A stretch of 64,000 nt of DNA, taken from contig ML681971.1 of assembly GCA_007922195.1 (NCBI GenBank), forward strand, positions 2,059,259-2,123,258, read 5' to 3'. The first letter of the stretch is position 1. Each line of letters begins with the position of its first letter. This DNA is from Podocnemis expansa. Its lineage: Eukaryota; Chordata; Testudines; Podocnemididae. A model generated the notes under the pieces. It worked only from the letters and a program-made list of their open reading frames with translations, ran no database searches and was not told where the DNA came from. Positions 23,086 to 36,116 of this stretch are shown here, in pieces. Both the position numbers and the translations under genes were made by a program.

Positions 23086-25179
23086 AGTCTTCTAAGCTGT
23101 GCTGACCAGACCTATATTACAACCTTCCAGCATTCAAGGGAGAGGACATGAGACCTGACATTCAGAACCATAGCCTGCAATTCCTTTGTAACATCTCACA
23201 TGGACACCAAAAAGGGTCCTACTCTGGATTCTTTCACAAACTTGTGGGAGTGTGTCTGCAGAAAGCATGAGGCTGGGTCTCTCAGCGTCTGTCTACACTG
23301 GCTCTGGTTCTAATACTGCACCAGATTCTCCCTCTTCTGGGGGGGGGAAAGCCCCAAAATATGAGGTTGTTTGTCAGAGGGGCAGTCCTGGGGCATTCCC
23401 CAGTGGCCAAACACAGCTCTGCAACTCCTGCCTATGTTTTCCTTAAGAACTCAACCCAGCAACCCCAAACAGTGCATGAAAAATTCCCCTGCTGCTTTAG
23501 TATGCCCAAATAAACTGGAAGTGAAATCTCCCACCCAGACCCAAAATAAGGGGTGTCTCTACTCTCTTCTCCTATGTTCAGGGGTGTGACAGAGGGGGAA
23601 TGTTCTGTAGCATGTTTGTGAGGCTTGCGTGTGCCTCAGTTTCCCCCATATTTGTCATGGCTCCCTCAGGGTGAGAAAGGGAAGGACTACGCTGCTCTCA
23701 GGACATGGTAAGAGAGATTGGTGGGTAAGTGAAGCTGTTTGGGCCTGTATGGGCCCTTAAGAAAGCACTAGCCAAGGCCAGCCCTAAAACATGAGGAAAG
23801 CCAGTTGGTCTCCATGCCACTAACACCTAGTAGTATATAATCACCTCACATTCAGGGTAAAACTCAGCCCACCCAAACTTCAAAGTCTAGGGAGGCATGA
23901 CAGGCAACACAAGGGCTGGGGGCTCTCACCAGCCAATGAACTAAAGAGGCCAGAGCCCTAGGGAATCAGAGCCCAAAGACAGGCTCACTGCAGTACAAAT
24001 AGAGCACACTGCAATCGCCTTTCTCTGGGCTAGGAACAGGCTGCTCAGTTCTGTATCTAGGTGCCTAAGCCAGGGTTAGAGGTCCTGCAAAGGCTGCTGC
24101 CATCACAGTGAATGCTCCCTGACAGGAGCCAGGACTACTCCCCACCCCCACAGTCTGGGAGGGCTGGATTCACTCAGGGAGCCACAGAAAGACAGATTAC
24201 TGGGGCCAAAAGCTGGGCCTCACAGCAGCCCTCCTAATGGTGTCCCCTCCAGGAGCCTGGCAACAGCCTGGAACTCCACAAGGCAGAGTTTCCAGGGCTG
24301 CATTTCTATACTCCCAACAGCTTCCTGCCAGAGCCCTTCTCTCTTTGCATGCTTCCCCCAATCCCATCCACAAACAACAGCAATTCCCCCAGTTAGTAGC
24401 TCAAAAACAGTGCTGCAGGAGACAGCATTTATACAGGCAACTTCCCTGCCCTTGTCCTGATTGGCTGGGGGAGAGGGGTGCCCTACTCCACCCACTCTAC
24501 AGCCTGCTGGTCCCAGGCCCTTAAAGGAGCAGTAGCATGGGTATTCCCTTTCCTATTCTTCTGTGATCATCTTCTGCTCCCCCAGCCCTACCTCTGCCCC
24601 CCCCATCTCTGTCCACTCTCAAATTCTCAGACCTTAAAGGGACATACCATGGAAAATATGTTGACTGACCACTAGTCCTTAATACCCTTAAGGAGCCATC
24701 TCCCTGTTACAGTGCTGTGTATACAGGGGAGGTCCTTGTGCCAGGGCTTTCCTGGCTTCACAACCATGTCTCTTTGTTTGGCAAGCAGTCAGTGGGCACA
24801 CGCCCCCAGAAGTACTGGAGAGGAGCCCCTGACACTGTCTGTGGCCTGTTTGGGAGCTGACAGACTTTCTGCCCTAGTCCTGGTTGTGTTCCAGTGGGAT
24901 GCCCCTTGGTGAAGCTGGGGGTGTGAGGAGCTGGGGTAGGAGACAGTGCAGAACATAACAAGCTCTGGAGCACATTTGGCAGCTGTGCACAGAGTGAGGG
25001 TTTTGCACAAGATTGACACTGGAGTGCTGGGCTCTGGGGCAGGGGATAGTGCCCATGTGCAGAGAAGGGGTGTGGGGCATCAAGTGTCAGACTCTGGAGT
25101 GAGTTGTGGGGCACAAAATACAAAATACAGAAGACTGGTGCACACAGCTGTCACAGAATGCACATCCATGCACCCCTGG

Positions 25180-25950
25180 GTACAATCTATGTAACTTTTC
25201 TGTTCACTTTTGCAACATAAGTGCGTAGTTTGATGCAAGATGTGTCATGCAAGGTCCCCTTATTAATGCTCTTCTTGTTGTGGTATCATGTTTTCTGCAG
25301 CATCATGTATGTGTACAGGTGTGAAGAATGTTACATAGCTGAGACCCTCAGGACCCCTCTCTGAGACTGGAGTGTTAGGTGACAAAGGCAATGCAAATTT
25401 AGCTGCCTAGATCAGGCAGAAGAAAAGAAATCACCACATCACAGGAGGAAGGGCAGTCAAAGGGGAAAGGGAAAGGAATGCAGACACTTTGAGAGGGGAG
25501 AGAAGCTGCTGGCTATTGCGCCAGAGAAATACCGTCTTCCAAGCAATTGCAAGATACTGAGCCTACCAGCACGGCCAGGAGGGCCAGAGCTGGCTGAACA
25601 ACACCAAGAGCCTGTCTTGTGGGTAAGAATAAGGAGAATAGTCTAAAGAGTAATCTTGGAATAGTGTATTTAGATTAGCCTGCTAGTGGTATTTTATTTG
25701 CTAGTGGTAACTCCTGACTCATTTATTAAATGATTATGCATTGATTTGCTATATATTCTCTTAAAATCATATTCTAATCAATAAACTAGTATTTATTTTA
25801 CCTAAAGCTGTCTGGACTTTAATGGGTGTGAATCGGAGAGACTTGGCCAATCCATTTCTATTTCAAATGGATGGAAGACAGTCTATGAGTCTACCATGAT
25901 TGCTGGAAGAGCCTCCAATCCTTTTAGGATGAGAGTTTCCGGTGCAGTGT
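25180..25950 (+). other. unclassified repeat-like or terminal-repeat-like segment
   Basis: This 770-bp block differs from its neighbours. It has an AT-rich end with aatcaataaactag (a poly(A)-signal-like motif) and an upstream purine-rich part. It has no coding capacity and I found no second copy, so a solo long terminal repeat is only a possibility. Confidence 0.2.
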
Positions 25951-26904
25951 CTGGGGGTGCTTACTTGGCGACTATCCCTTAGGTGGCCAGAGGATGCACA
26001 CCCACTGCCTGGAACTGACTACATGCAGGATGTTAGTGTGGACTAACTCAGAAATAAACAGTCACCTGGCAAAGCGGGGTAAACAGCACACCAGACCAGA
26101 TTCTGGGAGCAGCTTGTCATAACTGCCATCTACATTCTTGGTCTGTGCATGTACACACATGGAAAGAGGAGCACAGGAAGCCATCACCACCCTGTGGGAT
26201 CGGAAGCTTCCTGCCCCCCCTCTATCTATCTGACTAGATACCATGAACCTTTCATGGCAGCTTGGCAGACGAGATGTTTGTTGGTCCATGTTGATTTCAC
26301 TGCACGTGCACAAACCAGTGACAAAATATTCCCGTCGATAATCGCTGACATTTACAAAGTGGAACAAATGCTTCCACTGATTGAGACTGTTGAATAAGAC
26401 TCATTACAAATGGCCTAGTGAAGGGGCTGCAAACCTAGGGAAGGGACCACAAACCCAGATTTCAGGGTACCTACTTGGCATGCTTTGACAGGTGAGGTGG
26501 ACACACAGTGCGTTGACAAGGGGGAAGCTACAGCTTTTTGAATCTCCAAGTCTACTGTTCTTAAATAATTGTCTGGAACCACCCCCCATTAATCTCCCAC
26601 AAATATGAACAATGAAATCAACAAAAAAGCTTTAAAATGCTTAAAAATAAACATCAATGTACATTGACATTAGAATAAAACCAGACCTGAATTCTGCCAG
26701 CCCTAATTATACAGGGCACACATTGCTCTTTGGATGTCACTGTTCTGGCCCTTTGAGAGCCTTACCAGAGAATAGAGGTAGGAACATGCCCTATGGAGAA
26801 TCTCTTGGAAGGAGGGGGCCTTTTAAAGGGCCAGACCAGGCTAGCAATTACTTAGCACCTATATCACTGATATACCTTGCCTATGCACATACAGCACTTA
26901 TATC

Positions 26905-27045
26905 TAGAGCCCTGTAAATCCATGGATATCCACAATATATCTGCGGACATCCACATTTGCAGATGCAATGCGGATATCCATGAACCATTTCTTGCAGATG
27001 CAGATCAGATGTGGATCCACATATTTGCATCCGCAAAGGGCTCTG
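26905..27045. mobile_element. small hAT-type MITE with 8-bp target duplication
   Basis: This 141-bp element has ends tagagccctg and aaagggctctg as inverted repeats. A perfect 8-bp duplication, cttatatc, flanks it (26897-26904 and 27046-27053). The interior repeats variants of gcggatatccatg / tggatatccac. Confidence 0.85.
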
Positions 27046-27575
27046 CTTATATCCTCATATGGCACCAAAGCATTGCCAGGGGGTACTTCGATTTTATCTT
27101 ATGTGCTTAAAAGACACACACATATTTGGATACTCACTAGCATGCCTGAGCAGTTCCGTATAGGATAAACCACCTCCCATGTGCTTTACAGGCACCAGGA
27201 AGTGTTAGAGCAACAGACAAGGGCAGAACAGTGAGATTCCACATCCTCACTCTGTATAGCCATACAGCACGAGCCAGGACTGAACAGAAAAGCTCAGCAA
27301 GTCCCATCCCTTCACCACACTGTGCCAACACCCAGGGCTTAAAGTAAGCTGGAATGTACCATAATACAGTTCCGGGGCCCGCAAATCTGATGATCCAGAG
27401 TTCTGGGGCCAAGATTCCAGAATCTAGAAAAATCAGGCCTACACATGCATGAAGGGGGCCCAGAAATTAGGAAGGTTTGGGGACCCCCCAAATTATACTT
27501 TAACCACTGCAAACAACTAACCCAGCAAGTGGCAGCTAGCCAAGGCACAGGGCTGTATGTTCAAAAGACACCTAC

Positions 27576-27624
27576 CTCCTCGGCCCTCACTGTCTGCCGG
27601 TTTCACCTGGATGGGGCGATTCAT
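27576..27624 (-). CDS. CELF6: CELF6-like gene, 49-bp exon (end of RRM1 / linker to RRM2)
   Basis: This internal exon encodes 16 residues starting MNRPIQVKPADSEGRG, the conserved end of RRM1 and the start of the linker in CELF RNA-binding proteins, which control alternative splicing, mRNA stability and translation. On the minus strand it is preceded by a good acceptor (T-rich tract ending ttttgcag, with a branch-point-like ccctaac about 30 bases upstream) and followed by the donor G|gtaggt. Its 49-bp length and phase (16 codons plus one base) match the corresponding exon of CELF genes as I know them. The last base, G, joins the AA that begins the next exon to make Glu. The residues SEGRG-ED across this junction fit CELF6 better than CELF3 (SESRG-ED) or CELF4/5, which carry other linker residues here. 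The 83-bp exon expected upstream (end of RRM1) was not found in the window. Confidence 0.88.
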
Positions 27625-30374
27625 CTGCAAAACAAAACCAGGAGCAGCGTGGTTAGGGTATGCAGGCTTGGTCGGCTGGCTAGGACAGGAGGAAGTGGAT
27701 GGAGGGATATTGCCCGCTGTTGGCAACAGGTGCCACGGAAGCAGGTGCTGCTGGCATGTTCCAGGCAGGCATAGTTGTCTGGTCTTGAACCTCCACACAA
27801 CTAGGCCAGGTGGGCATGTTAGGATCAGGCAGAAAGGAGAAAGGAAGACTGTCCCCACATCAGTCATCAGGAAGATGGCCCTGGATCTGTGGGACAGAGC
27901 CTGATTGGCAAACATGCCATTGGATTCCCCTTCCTGCAGAGTGCAGGGTGAATGTCTGCCACTGCTCCCTTTGGGACACCACAGAGATGAAGGGCAGAGG
28001 GAGAGATGGAATCAGCATGGTTCCTGGAACAGGGTGTCCAGGGCAGAGACCAAATGGAGACACTGGGCAGAGAACTCACCAGAGGCCTGGCTTGGACCCA
28101 CTGTGCGTGGGTCGATCATACCTGCCACCTGAGGAAACAAGAAGACCTTTTCTCCCCTCTGCTTTGCTGCTCCTACCCACTAATGCCTCACAGGAGCCAG
28201 TGGCCAGGCTGTGCTTGGCCCTACCTGACCCTCTCTAGCAGGCAGGGCAGCTCCAGGGAGGAGGTGGAGAGGCTGGATGGGTGACACTGCCCAGCGAGGA
28301 CAGTGGGGGTGACAGCACCCAATGTGGGGGAAGGGTGATTGGAGTGATCCCCCCAGCATGGGAAAGCAGGGCCCTGGCTAGCCATCCCTACCCCGAAGCC
28401 CGAATGGATTTAAGGGGCTGGCCCCCCGGCACAGCCAGAAAGAGAGAGCTAATCAGTGCCCTCCACACTCCCAGCGATCAGCAGTGGGATTAAGGGAGAA
28501 GATGACTAAACTCACCAGGGCAGGGCATCTGGTCTGGCTGCTCTGCCCGGTGCCACGGCTCTTGGGCAGGACACAGCTGAAGGGTGGGTCATCCAATGGG
28601 GGCACACTATGGGGAGGAGGCAGCACCCCGTGTCTGTATGAGGAACTGGCAACCTCATGACCAGCCCTGCCAAACCAGCTCTCACTGCAGGGTGCTGGGG
28701 GCCACTAGGATAGGCAGGCCAGATGGGTGGTTTAGGGTACAATGTCCCAGACCCCTAACCCAGTGGAGCTACACTCCCATCCCTTGGGGAAGTGTGAAGG
28801 AGATGTGCACTGCTGGTTCTTGGAAGCCAGTGAAGAGCTCTTGGTTAATCACGCTCTGCTGTGAGGTTGAAACCCTCCCAATTAGAGAGATGAGGGACCC
28901 AGGTTGAAGGGGTCTGTTCTGGAAGTATGAACTGGGGGACATTACGAAATGGAAACAGTGATTCATGTCCTCACCCACAGGCCATGAGCCCTGACCAGCC
29001 TGCCTTGCACTCTGCACTCAGCAACCTCTGGGGTGGAGAGACAGTGTATCTCACAGCATTTGTTTCCAATTTAATTGCGGTTCAAGGGCTGGTCAGGCCA
29101 ATTCCAGCTGTACATTGCCAAGTGATGCCCTGGGGATACAGCACAGTGCAGGTTCCCCAGAAAAGGCAGCACAGCACTCAGCTTCCCCCTACAGTCAACT
29201 TGTGACACCTTGGCTCAGATGCCAGCTGCTCTAAGCAGGGATACACCCGGCTAGGAGAGCAAATCCCACAGATTTGGGGGCATGCTGCTGCCCAGGCACA
29301 TCCACAGCTGTCACAGCACTTCAGCCAGTCTGGACTGCCGTCTTGAACTTGGACACAGTGTTTGGTTCGGGCTCATTAAGACACAGCCAGCACAGCCCTT
29401 GGGAAGTAGGGAGGGCTTGGAGGCAAGTGGTGTGCCTGCAAAGGAAGATCGCTCAGAGCTCATGTGCCCAGGGAGCTGGCAAAGCTGGGAGAGACTTAGG
29501 GCATCTTCCCAGAGCAGGGGTACCTCCCTCCACTGCTCTCCTGAATGCTTTGTCCCGCCTCATTTCCAGGGGAGTCTGCTAGCCTGGAGTAAGGAGTTTA
29601 TGAAGCACAATACGAACACGTTGCTCAATCTAAAGCACACTAAATCCAGGAGTGTTTGTATGCTGCCCTGGCTCAGGGCTGCAACCAGGGCACCCATCAG
29701 TGAGTGATCACAGAGACTAGAGCCAGTGCTTGCAGCTGACTGGTTTGCATGTTAGCCCTGGGGTGAGGGCTGGGCTTGTGGGACTGATGACCCAGATGCG
29801 TCCCAGCTCTGAAAAACAAAATGCCAAATGCCACTTACCAGCAATATCTTCTTGCCCTGGTTGGGGGAGGGATCATTTCAGTTAAACCCCATTTTAGAGC
29901 AGGAAACTGATCGGGCCCAAAAGTGAAACAGAGCAAGCAAGTTTGCCTCCCAGCTGGGCAGTGTACAGGCAGTGGACAAAGAACACAGCTGCATCCGCAG
30001 TCTAAAACCTCCAGAATAGGAGAGGCTTCAAACCAGGGCCCAGAGCTACCTCCAAGATCCATATGGACCAAAGGAAAGCCACAGGTCTGGGCACTGACCC
30101 TTCTTCCTCTTTTCCTCGGGAACAAACTCTGCCCCACTAGGATCTCAGCGCTCTCTGATGAAAATGGGGGACAGTTTGGTGGTCTAATTCACTGGCTATG
30201 TCCACCCAAGGTGCCAAGAAGGGGAGCACTGCTGTGCAATGGCTGCTGCGCTACCCTACAACCTAGAAGTGGCTGCATTCCTCAGCAGTAATTCTTGACC
30301 GAAAGCTGCTCTATGTGCTGCCTGGCTGGCTGCCTGCAGTGCTCGCTCATTGCCTCTCAGAGGAACCCAGGAGC

Positions 30375-30490
30375 CCAGTTCCTGCCAATCCATCTCGCTA
30401 ACTGATCTGCGTATTAGTGGAAGTTGTTGATGTCATTTGCCGGCCATTAAAGTCAATTAATGCTTCTTGGACTTGTCAGAATGACAGATG
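30375..30490. promoter_or_regulatory. candidate conserved non-coding element
   Basis: The sequence around ccattaaagtcaattaatgc is repeat-free with two close ATTA cores and lies 2.8 kb upstream of the 49-bp exon. Its texture suggests constraint, but this is untested. Confidence 0.3.
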
Positions 30491-31074
30491 AACGGATGGT
30501 GGCGTCGCCCATCCATCATCTTGCCTGTACGGCCTGACACAACCACACAACATCACAACTGCACACACCCTCGTGGGCCAAGCTGCTGTCGGCTCTCTGC
30601 TGCGTGGTATGATCATTTACAGCAGATGAAGGAAATCAGCCCAGAAAAGGGATGGTTGCTGGGCAAACTGAGGGCTCAGATCCAGTTGGCCAACGCAGCG
30701 AGTCTGCAGGCTCCCAGTGAACTCCCCTACTTATGATAATGTATGGGATTGTTTCCAACTCTCCAGGTGAGTGTTTTTGAGGCTGCCCCATCCCTCTCCA
30801 AAAGCATAAGGTTCCAGCTGTTGACTTGTTCCTTACAAAAAGGGATGAAATACAAAGCCTGGATTGAGGCGAGAGGAAGGCTGTGAAGTGGCTGTTTAGG
30901 CACAGGTACCCCTGGCTGGTTCCTGGGTGCCCTTCTCCACCCACTCACCTGGACAGGTCTCCTGGGTGGGCAGATGACCCAGCAGGCCAGGGTTGACGCA
31001 CCAGTGACAGCCACAAAGTTTCCTGCAACCGTCTCCTCTGCCAGAACACAATGACAAATATTTCCTTTCAATTA

Positions 31075-31290
31075 CCCCCCGGTTCATAAAGCTAATGCCT
31101 GTTCCAGGCGGCGAGCCGTCCCCATCATTACGCTGCGCTTCTGCCTCACTACATTAGTTTTATGGCTGGTGCCTGCGCCAGGCCCATCGGCTCCTGCCGG
31201 CGATAAGACTAACAAATTAGTCAAACTGACATCAAGGGGAATTTTTACAAGCCCCGGTTCCAGCTTGTCACCTGCCATCTCTCCACCCTC
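31075..31290. promoter_or_regulatory. candidate conserved non-coding element
   Basis: This is a distinctive 215-bp patch (cataaagctaatgcctgt, cattagttttatggctgg, gacatcaaggggaatttt) with CpGs retained and no similarity to the repeats here. An intronic enhancer is a guess. Confidence 0.3.
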
Positions 31291-33187
31291 CTCTGGACGC
31301 ACAGGAAGGGCGAGGGCTCAAATGCCGGGGTCCTTCTCCATCACCAGGGAGCCCACCCCACCAACCCAAAGGCACTGAGATCTGCCTGGACCCCATCCCA
31401 TGACAGCCCCTTGCAGAGAAAACAAAGAGCTCCACAGCAGGAGTGGAGCGGCAGCTCTTCTGGCAGGGCATGCTCCTGTAGCAGAGCCAGATGGACTGTT
31501 CCTGGCACTCACCGCTTCACCCTGGCTGCCCAGATCTGGCCATGGTTGGCTGAAACACAGTACTTCATGCACAGCACCACCTAGGGGTTGAGCAACACAC
31601 TACAGTTTAGCATCAGAGGTTAGGACAGAGGGCATTGCCACACTGGCCACAGCCATGGGCATCTGAAACCCAGCTCCAAGCACGAGTTGCACTGGGCCTC
31701 ACAGGCTTGAGCCATTGCTGATCTCCCTGGAGCACCTCCCCAGGGACTGGGGAAGCTGACAATGTCCCTGGTTGCCCCGAGGATGCCAAGGACCATAAGT
31801 GATGGGCTGGGCCCCCATTAAGCCACTGAGTGTGAGAGCCAGCAGCTCATGCTGGCAGCGTGTGGAGCAAGACCTCCTGAACCCTCAGGATTTGCAGACG
31901 TATAGGGGCAACCCCTCAGTCCTCAGGACCCCGCCAGGGTGCGTGCAGCCACTGAGGAACTGCCTTTTGGTCCTGCTGCATGTCCCCGTTCTCAGAGTGG
32001 ACAAACACCAGCCGCCCTTCAAGCTGCAAAGTTCCATGCTCTGAGAAGCTAAACCTTCCCCCCTGCACAGTGCTCAGCGCCAGGCTCCTGGGGTAGATGG
32101 AGGGACCAGGGCAGGCCTGGAATTTAAAAGGACCCTATGTGAGACTGGTGTCCAATTCACATTGACTTTTGGCGCCATCTGGGCACCTAACTCCTGCAAA
32201 TCCCTGCCTTAACCCTACCAACTGAACCAGGAGCCAGGCCCCCAAATATCATGGAACTGGCTTACAAATGGGGTGATTTAAAATAAAAATCATAAACATG
32301 AGGTTCTCTTTGGCTCTGAAGCCTGACAGGGCCATGTTTGCAAGTTTTTCTCTGCTGCCATGAGAGCAAACGACCTCTGTTTTGGAACAAAAGCCGAGAT
32401 TCGCACCAACTCACAGGATGCCCAGCCCTGGTCTGGCTCCAAGACCAACACCACATAGCCCAAGCAAAGCAAGAGAACCGTGACAGCAGGCAACACTGCT
32501 AAGTCTTGCATGGTGTGGTCAGGCCAATGATGGGCTCAGCCCACAGCTGCCTGAGAGGTAAGCTTGGGTTAGTTTGCTTTTTTCTTTTCTTTGGTTGGTT
32601 GTGTAAAAATGAAATAAAAAAAGAACAGTTTTCAGTTGCCCAATTTCCACCCAAATCATTCAGGGTTGTTTGGCTTTTTGGGAGTGGGGGGACTGCAACG
32701 CACCCAACAGTTTTTCAGTGAAAACCCATTTTTCTGATTTAAAAGAAAAATTCTTTTCTTTAAAACGCAGTTCTCGGGCTGTCACTCAGAGGTGGGTGGG
32801 GAAGCCCCAGACCCCATTGCCATGGCAATAGGCAGGTCCTGGAGACGTGTAACGCCAGAAACTCTGCCTCACGCACCCCATACATGGGGGTGCAGCTCTG
32901 GGACCCTGTTGGTCCTTGTTGGCTCAGTCAGGGAAAGCACTGCAGGGCAAGAATGGCAAAGGGATGAGAGAGGAGAAGAGCCAGAAGGGCTTGAGAAATG
33001 AAGAGGGGAATGAGGAACTAGAAAAGGAGGAGTGGAGAGAGCCAGGAGGGAAGGAAGGATGAAGAAGAAAAGGAGGAGGAAACATGATGGGTATAGTTTG
33101 CTAAACTGCGTTCTACCATTCAGCCACAATGTGGCGCAGCATGTAACATATCTGTAACCTCAGCCATCATTGGCAGAGGGCCTAGGA

Positions 33188-33375
33188 CAGGGGTCTCAAA
33201 CTCAAATCACTATGAGGGCTGCTTGAGGACTAGTACATTAGCCCAAGGGCTGCACCACAGAAACTTTTTCATACAATGATATTGCAAATATTGATAATCA
33301 TAGTGTTGTTGCGGGCTGCAGGAAATAACTTTAGGGTTTGCATGCGGCCCATGGGCCGCAAGTTTGAGACCCCTG
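33188..33375 (+). mobile_element. hAT-type MITE (caggggtctcaaactc family)
   Basis: This 188-bp element has a perfect 15-bp terminal inverted repeat (caggggtctcaaact ... agtttgagacccctg). A perfect 8-bp target duplication, gcctagga, flanks it (33180-33187 and 33376-33383). It has no coding capacity. It is related to 16360-16544. Confidence 0.92.
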
Positions 33376-34879
33376 GCCTAGGATCTGGCGTGGAACTCAC
33401 GTGGGGTGTGCAAGGAAGCTCTGGGACCTGGCCAGACCTGGGTCAGGAACTGAAAGCAGCAGAACAGGGAGGGCAAGGAGGACATGGAGAGAGAGAGAAA
33501 GCATGGAGAAGCACAGGAGGGGACCCAGCCCTCCTGAAGTGATGGGGCATGGCAGGAGGGAGGAGAGTTGATGTGATGCTTGAGAGCCCTACTTGCAGGG
33601 CCTGCACATGATGGATCAGGAAAAAGCCAACCAAGTCCCCATCGCAGATCACCCAGCAGCCTGGACTGACACATGGGGAATCCTCCACACAGAGTGGCCA
33701 GCCTTGGCTCTGCCTGGCTTACATGGTAGCTCACCCCAACCCTCAGCCTCTTGACTTCTCTGGCACAAGAATCAGCTCCCAGTTAGCCTGCCTGATTCCT
33801 TCTCATCCCATGGGCTGGATAGAGCGAGGGCAGAGGGGTCCACAGGAACTCCTCCCAAAACGAAAGCACCATATCCTGGGAGAAAGGGGGGTTTTAAACA
33901 GAAGCGCTCACTGAGCAGCCTCTTGTCACTGTTACAGGGGCTGGCCTGAATAAGCATCCATGCAGAGGTGGTGTGGCTCAGCGCTTACATTGCATGAAGG
34001 TCCAGACAAGTGCGGCTCCCTGACCTGATGTGATAGATAAGGCACACAGTTGCCGCCCCAGCACTCAGGATGACACCCCTTGCCATGGCGGGACAGGAAC
34101 ACAGAAACCAGACCAGCTGGTTCTTGCCCTGTTCACCATGGGTGGGGGCCTGACAGGATGCCTGGGTTTCCTGGTGGACAGCCACATGGCACTTGGGACT
34201 CTTATGGGACAATGGGAGCCATCCTTGGAGGCAATGAGGGAACATTTGGGGCTCCTGGCACATTCAGGCCTTGGCGGCTCAGCTCTGGCTATCCACTGGG
34301 TGGTGTTTTCATGAGGAAACAGGCAGAGCTGCAGCTACTGAAATTCATACCAGCAATCCCATTGCACCCCCTTTCACTGGTGGCCTCTGGTTGACTATTG
34401 GCCCTTCTGCCTGCTGTCTCCTGTAGAGCAGAGCACCCCTGTACGGGAAGAGGGGACACCTTCTGGCTCCTGGGGCCAGCAAGTGACTCTTCTTTCCTGA
34501 GAGGGGCGGCAGGGGGCAAAGGGGAGAGCAAGAACGTCTGCTCACCCACGTCATCCATGGTGGACATCCCTAGCCCCAATCCAAAGTAGGGCTGGGGTTT
34601 TCTCTGTCCCCACTGCCCCACACCCAGCCCTCCAAGTGCTGCCCTAGCAAGCAATTTCCTACTGTCACCTCCTTTTTCTTTTAATCCCCCCCTTCCCTCC
34701 CTTTCTTCCTAAAAGCACTACAATTATATTGGTTACCCCAGCAACGGAGCATGCTTCCCCTGTGTTGCCCTGGAGACATGCCATGTGCTTGGGACGGTAG
34801 CTATGGTAACCCAGGAGACAGTCACAGCTGAAGTTGACTCTGGAAGCCATTAATCAGTGCAGCTGGCACCGCCCTATCA

Positions 34880-35660
34880 CCATAACACATGCCCTGAGAC
34901 ATAAGTACACACGCCTGATGCATGTCAGTCCACATGCCCCAACACGCACCCCATGCATCCCGACACATGCCAATACACACATTCAGACACATCCCAGTAC
35001 CTACGCCTGGACAAACACCCTGACATGCTGGTACTTGCACCCGACACACATCAATACACACACCCTGACATATGCACCCAGACATATGCTGGTACACACG
35101 CTTGGACACACATAAGTACACACACACACTGACATGCTAGTACTCACATCCAGACACGCATCAGTAAACAAACGCTGACAGATGCAGCCCCAACCCATAC
35201 CAGTACACACACCATGACATACATCAATATGCACACCCAGACACACATGCCCTGGCACATGCTGGTACATATACACCCCAACACACACCTAGACACACGC
35301 CAGTACACATGCCTGGACACACACACTGACATGCTGGTACATGCATCCCAACACAATCAATACACACACTCTGACACATGCCCCCCCCCATATCAGTACA
35401 CACATCCTGACACACATGCCCCGAAACACACATCCTGACACATGCTCTGACACACGGTTTAGTACACACACCCTGACACACTGGTACACATGCCCCAAAA
35501 CACACACACACCCTGAAACACATGCCCTGACACATACCTGGCCACATGGCCGTTCACCTACAGAGACATACCTGGGGAGACAGACTGGGCACAGAATTGA
35601 TCCTACTGCAGACACACACACATAGACATTCACACATTCCTCCTACAACACACCACACAC
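34880..35660. repeat. CA-rich degenerate minisatellite
   Basis: About 780 bp of CA-rich sequence is built from phrases such as ctgacatgctggtac, agtacacacgcctgga and cacacatcagtacacac. The landmark tgacatgctggtac recurs at 35021, 35130 and 35327 (109 and 197 bp apart), suggesting a higher-order unit near 100 bp. On the CELF6-sense strand it reads as UGU/GU-rich. Open frames full of Cys-Val are artefacts of the repeat. Confidence 0.75.
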
Positions 35661-36116
35661 ATGGTGCGAGGGAGACAGCCTGCCTGTGTTAGCCCTGCTG
35701 ACAGAAGCCTGGGCCTTCAAGCAGTGGTGGGAAGCCACAGATGTGGGGCTGTGACACACCAGGGTATGAGAAATGATGCCAGGATTTCTAATGTGATTCT
35801 GCTCCTGAGTGGACGGGAACCGGCTTGCCTCCTGCCAGCCACATTAAGGCAGCTGATGTAGCACCTGCTGATCAGGGCCCATCTCAAGCCGATCCCCAGA
35901 GTGCCACAGCAGTGGCACCACTAGTTTTGTGGGCCATGGCTTTAGACAGGGCAAGAGCATGAGGGCAGGGAGCAGACAGTTCTCAGTGTTTCAGGACGAT
36001 CCAGCTCCATGGGGCTAAGCCAACACAGCACCCCCAAGGTCTAAGGCAGCCCCCCGACCCCCCTACAATAGCCCACAAGAACTGGCTCTCCTGAAGGATG
36101 GAGAGAAGCTTGGAGC

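Larger units (their letters stand above)
4949..27575 (-). other. CELF6 intron between the 49-bp and 129-bp exons (22.6 kb)
   Basis: GT-AG ends (gtaggt ... ggttttag) fix this as one intron of 22,627 bp. It is rich in DNA-transposon and LINE relics, listed separately. No gene or clear feature was seen in 4949-6000, 7840-8590, 8960-10270, 10640-13090, 13260-13870, 14660-15700, 18530-19820, 19870-20700, 21060-22190, 23090-25180 or 27054-27575. Confidence 0.85.

Noticed and set aside
34822..35633. Cys/Val-rich and His/Thr-rich open frames
   Set aside because: They are direct translations of the CA-rich minisatellite.
34880..35660. Possible CRISPR-like array
   Set aside because: The units are degenerate CA-rich DNA without constant repeats and unique spacers, in a vertebrate intron.
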